A stretch of 64,000 bases of DNA from contig NC_060064.1 in assembly GCF_020283565.1 (NCBI RefSeq), positions 2,998,001-3,062,000 on the forward strand. The letters run 5' to 3'. The position numbers and the translations under genes are program-made. This DNA is from Trifolium pratense. Lineage: Eukaryota; Streptophyta; Magnoliopsida; Fabales; Fabaceae. The notes beneath the pieces are model-generated. The model was not told the DNA's origin. It was given only the letters and a program-made list of their open reading frames with translations, and made no database searches. This document shows, one piece after another, positions 10,082 through 20,473 of this stretch; position 1 is the first letter of the stretch, and each line of letters begins with the position of its first letter.

Positions 10082-11493
10082 GGGCTGCTAACTTAGACCC
10101 AGTTGGGTCTAAGTTAGCAAGGTGCAACATTTCAGTTGGACCAAAATACCCATTCTTTTTAATTAATTAACCAAATTACCATCAATGGACGCGGATCCAG
10201 TGTCTCGCGCGTACCGCAGGACCATGGTTACAGGCCGTTGATTTCCATCAGACAGCCAAGCTCTGATCTCATCAAGACTGTCTGATCAATCAGACAACCC
10301 AGATCATCCGAATCCATCAGATTCCAGCGCGTGCACCACGCTGGATTACACCCTGGAGAGAGAAGAATCTACTTTTTAAAAGCAGGACACGTGTCGCTGT
10401 CTGATTGGTTGGGCGTGATTTTTTTCCATGTAATACTTTGAACTCAATTATTTCGTTGTAAATTAATTTTTTATTTTTTATTTTTATACCAAAATTCATA
10501 ATTTTTTTTTCTCTACAAATAGATACTTGGTTCGTTTGATTTGGACACCGAAAAAAAACCCCAATTTTTCACTACCTTAATCTCATTTTTCACTACCTTA
10601 CATCAACTCACTGAAACCATTCTACCAGGGAAATGGTTTCAGAGTACAAATCTCTGAAACCATTCTACCAGCAAAATGGTTTCAGATTACAACTCTCTGA
10701 AACCATTGTACCAGATAAATGGTTTCAGAAGCAAACACAATTAATAAATTACTCATTGAAACCATTCTACCAGTAAAATGGTTTCAGAAGCAAACATTAG
10801 TTTTTAATTACCGTTTTATCTCATTTAATTAACTAAAAATAGTTTCAGGTCTCCAAAAATTTCATAAAATATACCAAAAGTTCCAGAATATTATCTACTA
10901 TTTTCCTGGTATAATGGTTTCAGTGAGTTGGTTGAGTGGTGCGTGTTAAATTACAACACACAAGTAACTTATTTAGTAGACAAAAAATGAGATTAAGGTA
11001 GTGAAAAATTGCATTTTTTTTCGGTGTCCAAATCAAACGAACCAAGTCTCTATTTGTAGAAAAAAAAATTATGAATTTTGGTATAAAAATAAAAAAATAA
11101 AAAATTAATTTACAACGAAATAATTGAGTTCAAAGTATTAAATGAACAAAAATCACGTCCAGCCAACCATTGTGTGACACGTGTCCTACTTTTAAAAAAC
11201 AAATTTTTCTCTCTCCAGGGTGTAATCCAGTGTGGCGCACTCGCTGGAATCTGATGGATCAGGATGATCTGGGCTGTCGGATTGATCAGACAGTCTTGAT
11301 GAGATCAGATCTTGGCTGTCTGATGGAAATCAACGGTCTGTAACCATGGTCCTTCGGTACGCGCGCGACACTGGATCTGCGTCTATTAATGGGTATTTTG
11401 GTTAATTAATTAAAAAGAATGGGTATTTTGGTCCAATTGAAAAGGTGCACCTTGCTAACTTAGACCTAACTAGGGTCTAAGTTAGAAAACCCC
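10080..11493. mobile_element. foldback element (copy 2, diverged), 1.4 kb
   Basis: It has the same terminal hairpins (CTAACTTAGACC / GGTCTAAGTTAG), the same CAGACAGCC / GGCTGTCTGA subterminal blocks and the same internal GAAACCATT palindromic units as copy 1. The minisatellite is shorter and the two arms have diverged from each other. It ends in AAAACCCC followed by a further TA tract (11494-11510). Confidence 0.8.
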
Positions 11494-11510
11494 TATATAT
11501 ATATATATAT

Positions 11511-12327
11511 ACACGGTTCATATTAATTATGGTCGGTATGTGTAATTCACAAAATCGCAACATTTCCGTTAATTCTATAATATTGATAAAAATTTTGGGC
11601 ATTACAATTGTTTTATATATATCGAAAGTTACAATCCAGAATTAACTAATTCTGGATTGTAAATCTGAAATTAACTAATTTTGGAACTTACATTCCGAAA
11701 TGGTTTTTTTATTTTCAATTTTTAAAATTTTTTATGTTTATTTTTTAAAATTTCGGATGTTAAATCCGAAATTAACTAATTTTGGAACGTACGTTTCAAA
11801 ATTAGGCGTTTTCAGATTGTATCTTCCAAACCATTTTGGATCCAAAAAATAGTGTATTTTTGAGTTTTTGGGAGGCCTAAGAGCACTGTGGGGGGCTAAA
11901 AAGCAATTTTTTTTTAAAGTTTTGGAGATATTGTGTCTGAAGACTGCTGGGCCTTATAATTTAATGAAATATTTTAAGTTTCGTACCCCCTATTTACTGA
12001 TACCACTATTAATAAGTTTAACTAGTGTCCCGAAGATATTGTTTAACATTTTATTATTAAAAAGATTTTGTCGCTTAGTTGAGTCTCACATAACTCAAGA
12101 GATATTTCATTTTGAACATTTTTTTAGGTGGGATTGGTAACTCAAATTAATTGAACCAGTTGCGCTAAAACTTAAAGGAGTTGGAGGTCCAAGGTTTTAA
12201 AATATTAACATAACAATTAACATATTAATAATTTGCCATAAAAAAAAGTCTTCCATTTTGAGAATGTAAATAAACCGAGACACTAATTGGATTTTTTGTG
12301 GGCGACGTGTAACATGCACAAGCCTTT
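11511..12327. other. intergenic stretch with small CCGAAATTAACTAATTT-like repeats
   Basis: At 11630-11830 a motif of the type GAAATTAACTAATTTTGGAA recurs several times in both orientations. No gene is recognised; the 90-aa open frame at 11868-12140 shows no domain and reads through AT-rich sequence. Confidence 0.4.
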
Positions 12328-12677
12328 TAAGTGGTGCATGGTGCACAAGTAGCGAATAACATTATAACGAATATAAATTTTACAAAATTCACTGTTGAAT
12401 TGAAAGTTTATATCATATTATAAGTTATCTATAAAAAATTTAAGAGAGATCGAAAATAATTTGATATGTTATTGAGACCCATCAAAACTAACGGTATTTA
12501 ATAAAAACTCATAAACCGTTAATATTGATGGGTCTCAATAGCATATCAAATGATTTTCAAATTTTTTTTATGGATGATCTATATAATATATTTAAACTTT
12601 CGATCCAACGATGGGGTTTATAAAATTCGTATTCATTATAATATTATTCAATATTTATATACCATGCACCACTTGAC
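12328..12677. mobile_element. hairpin MITE, diverged relative of the 7384-7779 element
   Basis: AAGTGGTGCATGGT at the left is matched by ACCATGCACCACTT at the right. The interior blocks TTGATATGTTATTGAGACCC and GGGTCTCAATAGCATATCAA form the inner stem. The inner stem sequence is shared with the hairpin at 7384-7779, so the two belong to one family with different termini. Confidence 0.65.
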
Positions 12678-12743
12678 ATACGTACTTGTGAATGTTAGAC
12701 GAAACCTTTTTTGAGTTTCGTCTACCTATTTTCATAATTTTTT

Positions 12744-13252
12744 GGGTTAAATATATTTTTGGTCCCTATAATTTTTCCGAATTTTGCTTTTAGTTTCTAA
12801 AGATTTTTTTTCGTACATTTTGGTCCTTAAATTTTTTTTGTCACGCTTTTGGTCTCCACTTTTAATCAAACTCTTGTATACTTTCACATTTTGAATGATT
12901 TTATTGTATTCGTGTTTATAATATTATAAGAACATCTCCGATAAAACTTTAGAATTTTTTAACATAAATACATGAATTATTTATGAATATTATGTGCAAA
13001 AAAGTAAAAATATCATATTTAATTCATCTCTTATTAAAAAAAGTTAAACTTTTGCAAGGGAGATTCATATAATAATGTATTAAACATGATCGAAGAATTT
13101 TTTTTTAAAATTTCGAATGATATGAACGAATTGAATGAAAAGTAGAGATAAAATATCATGGAAAGAAATTCAAAGAATAAAAAATGCGAAAAAAATCTTT
13201 AAAAACCAGCAAAATTCTTAAAAACTATAAGGAACAAAAACGTATTTAACTT
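12744..13252. mobile_element. Mutator-like MITE with perfect 9-bp TSD
   Basis: The left end is GGGTTAAATATATTTTTGGT and the right end reads GAACAAAAACGTATTTAACTT, an imperfect inverse. TAATTTTTT flanks both sides (12735-12743 and 13253-13261), the 9-bp duplication expected of Mutator-like elements. The interior is non-coding. Confidence 0.75.
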
Positions 13253-13261
13253 TAATTTTTT

Positions 13262-14153
13262 ATGAACATTTTTGAAAGTGTAAATAAGTCACAACCGGAG
13301 TAGGACCACAATACAATGAGTCACATCTGAAGAAAAAAAAAGAAGGTAAAGATACAATACAATAGAACGAGTCACGTGAATTTTCATGCATCCACGTGAA
13401 ATTCACGCCGGTAACCACAGGTCAGAGATTCATTTCTTGATGGTTATAATCACCTTTTATGTTTGTCAATTTAAGACATCCAAATTTCTCTGCACTTGGT
13501 CACTGCCATTTGTGGTACATACATGCATGCTTCCAAAGAAGATGGATGCCCTACGGAATGTGGGTCTTATTCACATCAAATTAAATGCTAGTAAAATTAA
13601 TGTTTCGTTTATGTATAATTAATTTGTAAAATGATTTTTTTTAGCGTTTGAGATCGCCTATAATTTTTGTTAGACTAGGTATAATATTTTGTTTATTTAT
13701 TTATATATAATATATTACTAATATTTTTTTTTCTTACTAATAAAAAAGATTAAACTTAGATCTTTAAATTTTAAAACATGTTAGATCTTTAAATATTATT
13801 TTTGTCAAAAAAAGAAAAAAAAAGAGAAAGAGAATACAAAGTATAAAGATAATTAATAAAATGTGCACATGATAATTTATAACTTGTAAGCATACGTGGT
13901 TGGTTAATTACTTGGTTGGTTCGATTCTTAGCAGGTATAGAAGGCCACCAATTGGGAGATATATGCATGTCCTTTGAGATATAGATCTTTATATCCTGAA
14001 GATTTTATTCCTGAAGGACACTTTGAGCATCCACAAAAGGTTTCATATATATATGAAGTTAAATAACATACTCCTGAGAAGATTCCTTAGAAGATAAAAG
14101 TTTTGCCAACCCATTATAAAACACATTAAAGGCTCGTCTAAGATAACTACGGG
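13262..14153. other. intergenic stretch
   Basis: No gene can be supported. The 78-aa open frame at 13386-13622 starts in a duplicated CATCCACGTGAA / CACGTGAATTTTC context and has no recognisable domain. The CACGTG (G-box) copies at about 13373 and 13392 could be incidental. Confidence 0.35.
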
Positions 14154-14163
14154 CACAATTTAA

Positions 14164-14309
14164 TACTCGTGAGCTTAACTCTGTTGGTAGGGACTTCACA
14201 CTATATGTGTAAGAGTCTGATTTCAAACTTGGGACATTTCACTTATTCATCTCTAAGATGAATTTTTTAGCCACTAGGCATACTACTTTACACAAAATAA
14301 AAATACCGA
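14164..14309 (+). mobile_element. tRNA-derived SINE (family A), 10-bp TSD
   Basis: The head GTGAGCTTAACTCTGTTGGT is an A-box-like tRNA start, GATTTCAAACTTGGGA matches a degenerate B box, and AGCCACTAGGCATACTAC closes the body. CACAATTTAA occurs at 14154-14163 and 14310-14319 as a perfect duplication. A second member lies at 23609-23745. Confidence 0.8.
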
Positions 14310-14984
14310 CACAATTTAACATAATTTAAGGATTAACTTAGCGGACAGAATGTAACATGAAAAATACTATAATTTGAGAAGAAAAATCAACCCCCTTAAA
14401 TGAGTGTGGATGTCCAACGACATAGACATGCACATGTGACGTAGTAACGTACAAGAAATATGCCCATGTTTTCCGCATTAACACAAGATTGTATTTGTGG
14501 GACGAACGTTTGAAAATGAAATGAAATTTATATGGGTCCTACTGAACTGTTTACTAGTTTTGATTAATTAACCATGGTTAAAAAAAAGCCCCTCAATGAA
14601 TCTATTCTCAGCATCTCTCTTTTATCTTCTCTACAAGTTAAGTACTAATCCATTTCCTTTCTTCTTCTCTAAACATAAGCACGCATTTAATAAAAATATT
14701 ATCTATAAATATAATTAACTTTATAATTCTAGCGCAAGATAAGTCAAGTCTAACATAATTCAAAAATTGAACTCTAATTCTTCCGACCAATCGTTCAGAA
14801 CTCATTAAAGAGATCACTTCATTATACAAAGTATATCTTAAGCACATCTATCTATATAACATGGAAGCATAAATTCTCTACATTTTTTTTAATAAGAGCA
14901 AAATGTACCACAACTTTTAATCGAAATTTTGTATACACCGCTGAGAGAAGCTTCAACGGTAATTGATGAATAGAGAATCACTAT

Positions 14985-15385
14985 GGCTCTGTTTGGTAAC
15001 ACAAATAAGCTAGCTTATAGCTTATTATATGAGCTTATAAGCTTGTTTCAAAAAATTAGAGGTGTTTGGTAACAAGCATTTTTTACTAGCTTATAGCTTT
15101 TTTTCAGATGCTATTTCAAGTAGCATTTGAGCTTATAGCTTATAGCTTTTTACACTTTATTCCATTTTTACCCTTTAATTTAATAACTACCCACTTTAAA
15201 AAATAAACTACCCACTATCAATTATGTAATTTTATATTTAATAACCACTTTAAAAACTAATTTTACCAAACACTTTAATTTCAATAAGCTAGCTTTTCAG
15301 CTATCAGCTATAAGCTAGCTTTTCAGCTATCAGCTAGCTTATCAGCTATCAGCTAGCTTATAGCTTATTTTTACCAAACAGACCC
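14985..15385. mobile_element. MITE with GGGTCTGTTTGGTAA-type termini
   Basis: Left GGCTCTGTTTGGTAA and right TTACCAAACAGACCC are inverted. AAGCTAGCTTATAGCTTAT and its inverse are reiterated just inside both ends. TAT lies on each side (14982-14984 and 15386-15388), which may be a 3-bp duplication, but the superfamily is left open. Confidence 0.75.
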
Positions 15386-15521
15386 TATTATTGCATGTGG
15401 TCCATACCAGAACTTGGTGTTTGTTTTCTACTTAAAGCAAAACCGAAATCTTTTTGTGATCTTGAAGTTCTTGCTTTACATAGCAAATGTTTGTGCATGA
15501 TTAAGTAATAGTAATAACTTA

Positions 15522-15682
15522 AATTATTTTTTTTCACCATGTTCACCGACCGTCTAATCTGATTAGGAGGTCAGTTATGACATTAAGTGGTTCTAGTCCT
15601 TACCGATTGCAGTTGTGATGATCGAACCGTGGTCATCCCTACCAAATTTAGCGTCAATCACCGCTGGATCAACTATCGACCG
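15522..15682 (-). mobile_element. tRNA-derived SINE (family B), minus strand
   Basis: Read on the minus strand it begins with a tRNA-like head (GATAGTTGATCCAGCGGTGA) followed by a B-box-like GGTTCGATCATCAC. Its end lies by the T-run at 15528-15534 of the plus strand. ATAACTTA flanks it on both sides (15514-15521 and 15683-15690). It matches two other copies, at 31867-32019 and 62511-62661. Confidence 0.75.
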
Positions 15683-15900
15683 ATAACTTATTTTAATTTG
15701 TACTAAAGTACCTTCTCATGGACTAAATATAAATGATCAACGGGTCAAAAAAAGTTGATGTTTTTAATTTAAAATTTAAATTAGATACGTTAATAATTTT
15801 TTTTTTTGTTTAACATGAGCATGACATAATACCCAAATCCCTTACCACTAGACTAAAAAATCTAGTGGCTTCGGATCGTTAATTTTTGTTCACTTATTTA

Positions 15901-16085
15901 CTGCCTCCGTCCCAATTTGATTGACACAGTTGACTGTTTCATGCATGTCGATGCATAATTTTAACGATTAATATTTTTAATTGTATAATAGTAAAAATTA
16001 TAAAAATTTAATATTTTGAAAATACTCGTCAAAACGAATTAATAGTGCACAGTCAACTGTGTCAATGAAATTGGGACGGAGGGAG
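15901..16085. mobile_element. Stowaway (Tc1/mariner) MITE, 185 bp
   Basis: The termini CTGCCTCCGTCCCAATTT and AAATTGGGACGGAGGGAG are the classic Stowaway ends, and TA flanks both sides. The inner CACAGTTGACTG / CAGTCAACTGTG pair extends the stem. It lies about 260 bp upstream of the PIF3-like start codon, within the likely promoter or leader. Confidence 0.9.
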
Positions 16086-16343
16086 TATTTCTTATACACA
16101 AGACCGACCGGATGAAGTAATTTCCTAATCAGGACCGTGGTCACCGAAAAAGAGATTGCTTTTTATCTCATATTTTTTTGTCAATTATTTTCTTGTTAGA
16201 TAGTGATTGGTTTGTCTCAAAGTATATGGAGCCTACGTCAGGTTTCTGTGTTTACAAATTTTGTTTGTGGTGTTCGCTGTCAACATAGTATTTATGTCTG
16301 AAGCTATAAGTTTTTGTGTTTTACAACTTTTTCCTTATTATTC

Positions 16344-19300
16344 ATGATGCCACTGCATGAGTTATACAACATGTCTAAAGAGAAAGTTGATCATAAAGAG
16401 ATGAACAATTCTTGTGCACATGATCAATCTTCTGTGTAAGTTTTTTCAATAATGCCCATTACATGTTTGAAACTTTGTGTGTGTGAAATGTTTTTGATTT
16501 GTTTTTTCTTTAGTTCTAATAACTTTGTCCTTGTGTGATTTAATGCAGACCCAAAAATGATTTGTTTAAGCTGGTTTTGGAAAATGGTCAGATTTCAGTG
16601 CAGGGTCAATCTAGTTCCATTTCCAATAGAGGTAAAAAGAGTTCATCTTGTAAGAGTTTGCCATCTCATACTCTTAGGGGTCATGGTAAAGATATAGGAC
16701 AACATGGTAATGAAACAAATACAAGGATGAAAAAGTTTGAGGATTTAGATAATGGTAATTTGAATGAAATTCTTACAAGGAATGTTTCTTCAAATCATGA
16801 TGATGATTTGATGATGCCTTGGTTGAATTATGCAATGGATGAAAACTCTTTACAACATGACTATAATTATAGTTTCTTACATGAACTTTCTGGTGTCAAC
16901 ACAAATGATTTTCCTGCCTCAAATAAATTTTCTTTGCTTGATAGAGGAAGTAATTGTATTCAAGTATTTAGTGATTCTCATAAACAAGGGATTCTTTGCA
17001 AGGGTTCTTCAGTTGCAGCTGCAACTGAAGAATTTGAGACATTTGGACTAAAAAATAGCAACACTCAGTTATACACGGCGTCACGGTTGCATCAATGTCA
17101 ACTTTCACTTGAAAATGATTCAAAAAGGAATGCAAACCAGCATGCACCTTGTGAAGAAATCTCTCGTATTCCATCTTCATCAACCATAATGAATTTCACC
17201 CATTTTGCAAAACCTGTTGCTACTGTGAAGGCTAATCTTCACAACATTGGATTGTCTTCATCGAGATCAGAAAATTTAGGAATAAAGAACAAAGATGAAG
17301 CTGCAATAGATATCAGTCCTTTTGAATCAACAAAAGTTCATTTAAGTGGAGATTGTCCAAGAAATTCTGCCATACACTATCAGCATAGTGTGGAGCCATC
17401 CAGGGTTGATTTGAAATCTTTGGAGCCGAGATCTCTTGAACAAAATGCCGGTGTTTCTACACCTGCTTGCAAAGAAGATGTGTTCAAGGTTGAGCAAACT
17501 TCTAATCAAGTTCTTGGTGAGAGTGGCAGAAAAGGTCAAGAAGCTGTTGAAAAATGTATGGAGCAAACAGTAGTAACTTCCTCTGTTTGCTCTGACAATG
17601 GCGCATATAGAGGTTCAGATGACACAAATAAAAATTTGAAGCGAAAAAATCTAGACTCCGAGGATTCTGAGTGGAATAGTGAAGTAAGAATCTTAAAATT
17701 AAGCTGTCATGTATCTTGAATTATCTATTTTATTGTATTTGACTATAAACCATTTTTTGTTAACTTGTAGGATGTTGAGGATGAATCAATTGGTGTTAAA
17801 AGGACAGCTCATGGACGAGGAGGTATCGGCTCAAAGAGAAACCGTTCAGCTGAAGTGCACAATCTATCTGAAAGGGTGAGTAAGAGTAAGAGATCATGGT
17901 CCATTTGCGGCTTTTAAAAAAATGTAGAATAACAAATTTTCCATTTTAAGTGTATGTTTAGAAATATTGCTACTGATTTATTTGATTTTAAATATATGTG
18001 ATTCACTCATGCAGAGACGAAGAGACAGGATCAATGAGAGGATGCGTGCATTGCAAGAGCTCATACCGAATTGCAATAAGGTTGGCATTTTTTTTATTTA
18101 CTTTTTCTATGACATCTGAGAAACATCATATAGCATTAGAGAATATTGATTCTCACTCAGGATTTAAGCTCCAACCGGATATATATTGTAGTATATTTTG
18201 ATGCAATGTGTAATGTTTGTAGCAAATCATATTGGAATTTGTGAATACTAAAGCTCAACTTTTGTTTGGCGGGTTTCAACTTTCAATCCTCAACTTGAAT
18301 ATGAAAATCTTCCACTTTCATAACAAAAATAGCAGAGGTTCAATTTCAATTCCTTCAACAATAACTGCTAAAATAATATAAATAAGTGCCACATAATCTA
18401 ATGAAAAAATTGTTCGCTTAAAGCTTTAAGTTATTTTTAGAGTCAGCACCATATGAAAGTGCCACATAATCTAATGAAAAAATTGTTCGCTTAAAGCTTT
18501 AAGTTATTTTTAGAGTCAGCACCATATGGTTAACTGATAATGTAAAGAGATAAAGATCTTAACAGAAATAGTGTATTAAAGTTAACTCCTGTTTGTATAC
18601 TAGATTTCTCATTTCTTGTAGTTTTTTTTACTTGATATGTCTTAGTCAGATAAAGCTTCAATGCTGGATGAGGCAATTGAGTATCTTAAAACGCTTCAAC
18701 TCCAACTGCAAGTATTTTTTCTCTTCCCTCTGATCCTTTAGATTTTGATATTTCACATTATATACTATCCGTTATAACACAATATTGTTTCATATCTTTT
18801 CACACAGATTATGTCAATGGGAGGTGGTGGCTTATACATGCCTATGATGTTACCTGCAGGAATGCAACACATGCATGCAGCACACATGTCTCCCTTTTCC
18901 CCGATGAATATTGGCATGCAGATGGGGTTGGGGGTGCCTCAATTTCAAGGAACTCACCTTCCTGTTGCGCATACATCTGGACTTGCTGCTTTACATGGGA
19001 TGTCTAGACCAAATCATCAAATGTTTGGGAATAACCTCGGAACTCATCTACCAATGCCATGTGCTCCAATGTTTTCTTATCCTGGAGAGTCTGTTATGAA
19101 CTCATCAGCTGTAGGATTAAATCCCAGTGGAACAGCAGGACTAATGGAAACTGTGGAGTTGGTTTCAACACCTAAGTTAATGGATCCAATGCCAAATGTG
19201 AGCTCACAAGTTATGCAAAACAACAATGGATGTAACTCAACAAATCAAGTTTCTATCCAGGTCTGTTTGCTTCTTGAGTTTGTATACACATATATCTCCT

Positions 19301-19869
19301 TTTCTGCTTTTGAGATATTTTGTCGTAACCATTCCCAATTACTGAATGAATCTAGTTATTTAACTGCGATTACTTCTAAATGGGCATCAGAAAATGAAAA
19401 TTAGATAAAGTTTTTCTTGTGTGACTGCTAAAATTTAACTCAGTGCAAGTTTAAAGGCACTTTTTGATTTCCGTTCCGAGACTTAAAACCATGTAGGAAC
19501 TAGGAACTTTTAAGTAACATGCCTAGTTTACCTATTACTAAGAAGATTGAAACTTGTATTGTTTATTCTTGACAAAGTTTTAGGACATGAAAGTCAATAG
19601 ATTTATCAAATGATAGTTGTTGACAGATATACAAGTTATGACACTTCCTTAATTAAAACGTTTCATTTCCTTGATTTTTCTGGAAGTTATATGCCTGTTC
19701 ATGTTTGTATTCACTTTTGTTATGCTAGGGTAAGGGTGAAACAAGAACTGGTGGACTCGAACAATCAAATTTGATAATTGATAGTGGTCATGCCTTGTCG
19801 ATAAATGACAAAGGAGCTGTTAATCCTCGTAAAGAAGACAACCTTGTGATTGATAAATCTCACGAGTAA
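16344..19869 (+). CDS. PIF3-like: PIF3-like bHLH transcription factor (phytochrome-interacting factor), 7 exons
   Basis: Exons: 16344-16435, 16549-17683, 17771-17875, 18015-18080, 18646-18711, 18808-19260, 19729-19869. All introns are GT-AG; the product is 685 aa. It starts [10 protein letters not shown], like the PIF3 N-terminus; ATG 16347 is an alternative start. Then comes an APB-like block (residues 35-46, [12 protein letters not shown]). A PWLN patch and an MNFTHF block (PIF3 APA-like region) follow. The bHLH spans about 434-488, with the DNA-contact H439-E443-R447 and a helix 2 ending in [10 protein letters not shown] Met/Pro-rich tail follows. PIFs are nuclear, bind G-boxes and are removed after phytochrome activation. 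Unusual: the APB Glu before Leu is Lys and the Trp is Leu, which may weaken phyB binding. Exon 4 is joined to exon 5 across an intron holding a 73-bp tandem duplication. Confidence 0.9.
16436..16548 (+). other. intron 1 of the PIF3-like gene
   Basis: Begins GTAAG and ends TGCAG. It splits the Val codon (GT then A) that precedes the APB-like block, fixing the model that joins the conserved MPLHELY N-terminus to the 385-codon second-exon frame. Confidence 0.85.
18384..18529 (+). repeat. 73-bp tandem duplication in PIF3-like intron 4
   Basis: The unit starting AAGTGCCACATAATCTAATG occurs at 18384-18456 and 18457-18529 with a single difference at the last base, so the duplication is recent. It lies well away from both splice sites. 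Confidence 0.9.
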
Positions 19870-20473
19870 GAGAGTATCACTAGATGCATGCATGTGCGTG
19901 GGCAAATACATGTTGATTTTGATTTGAAGTTAAGGAGTGTCTTGCAGGTTATGACTGATTGTGACTAAATAAAAAGAATATAGGAGTAGGTACCAAGTCC
20001 AAATTCTCTTGATCTCATTTCTGGAAGTTCGTTCTAGGGTACAAGAGGATACTTAAAAGTCATTGAATTGAGGTTGGAATTCCAATTTCTTACTCGCCAA
20101 TTTAGAAACGACACTTATCTGTACATTCACTTGGTGACTATTTAATCAAATCAATATCATATTATCATACAAGATACTCCTATTACATATTCAAATTTCC
20201 TATTGACATGCATTCAGATATTTGATTCATATTCTTTCAAAGTGATTCAGTAGCAAGTTACATATTATATTTATAATCTGGTTTTTACAGAACGTACTAG
20301 TCACTGTATTACAAAATGGCCAATTCCCCCCGTTGCACGCAAACAAAGTTTACAGGAAGTAACATTGTAAAAAAACCAAGTATGCTAATGCTATGCATGA
20401 TGAGAGTGAGAAAGAAAGCATCTAACTAAATTCTGCAAACTTATTCAGTCTATCACATTACCCATTACTTGAA
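19870..20473. other. 3' flank of the PIF3-like gene
   Basis: The likely 3' UTR of the PIF3-like gene followed by AT-rich spacer. AATAAAAAG at about 19966-19974 could serve as a polyadenylation signal. No gene is recognised before the pseudogene on the other strand. Confidence 0.4.

Noticed and set aside
11868..12140. 90-codon open frame as a gene
   Set aside because: Arises in AT-rich sequence, Phe/Leu/Ile-biased, no recognisable domain or splice context.
13386..13622. 78-codon open frame as a small secreted protein
   Set aside because: No signal peptide or conserved Cys pattern; begins in a short local duplication.
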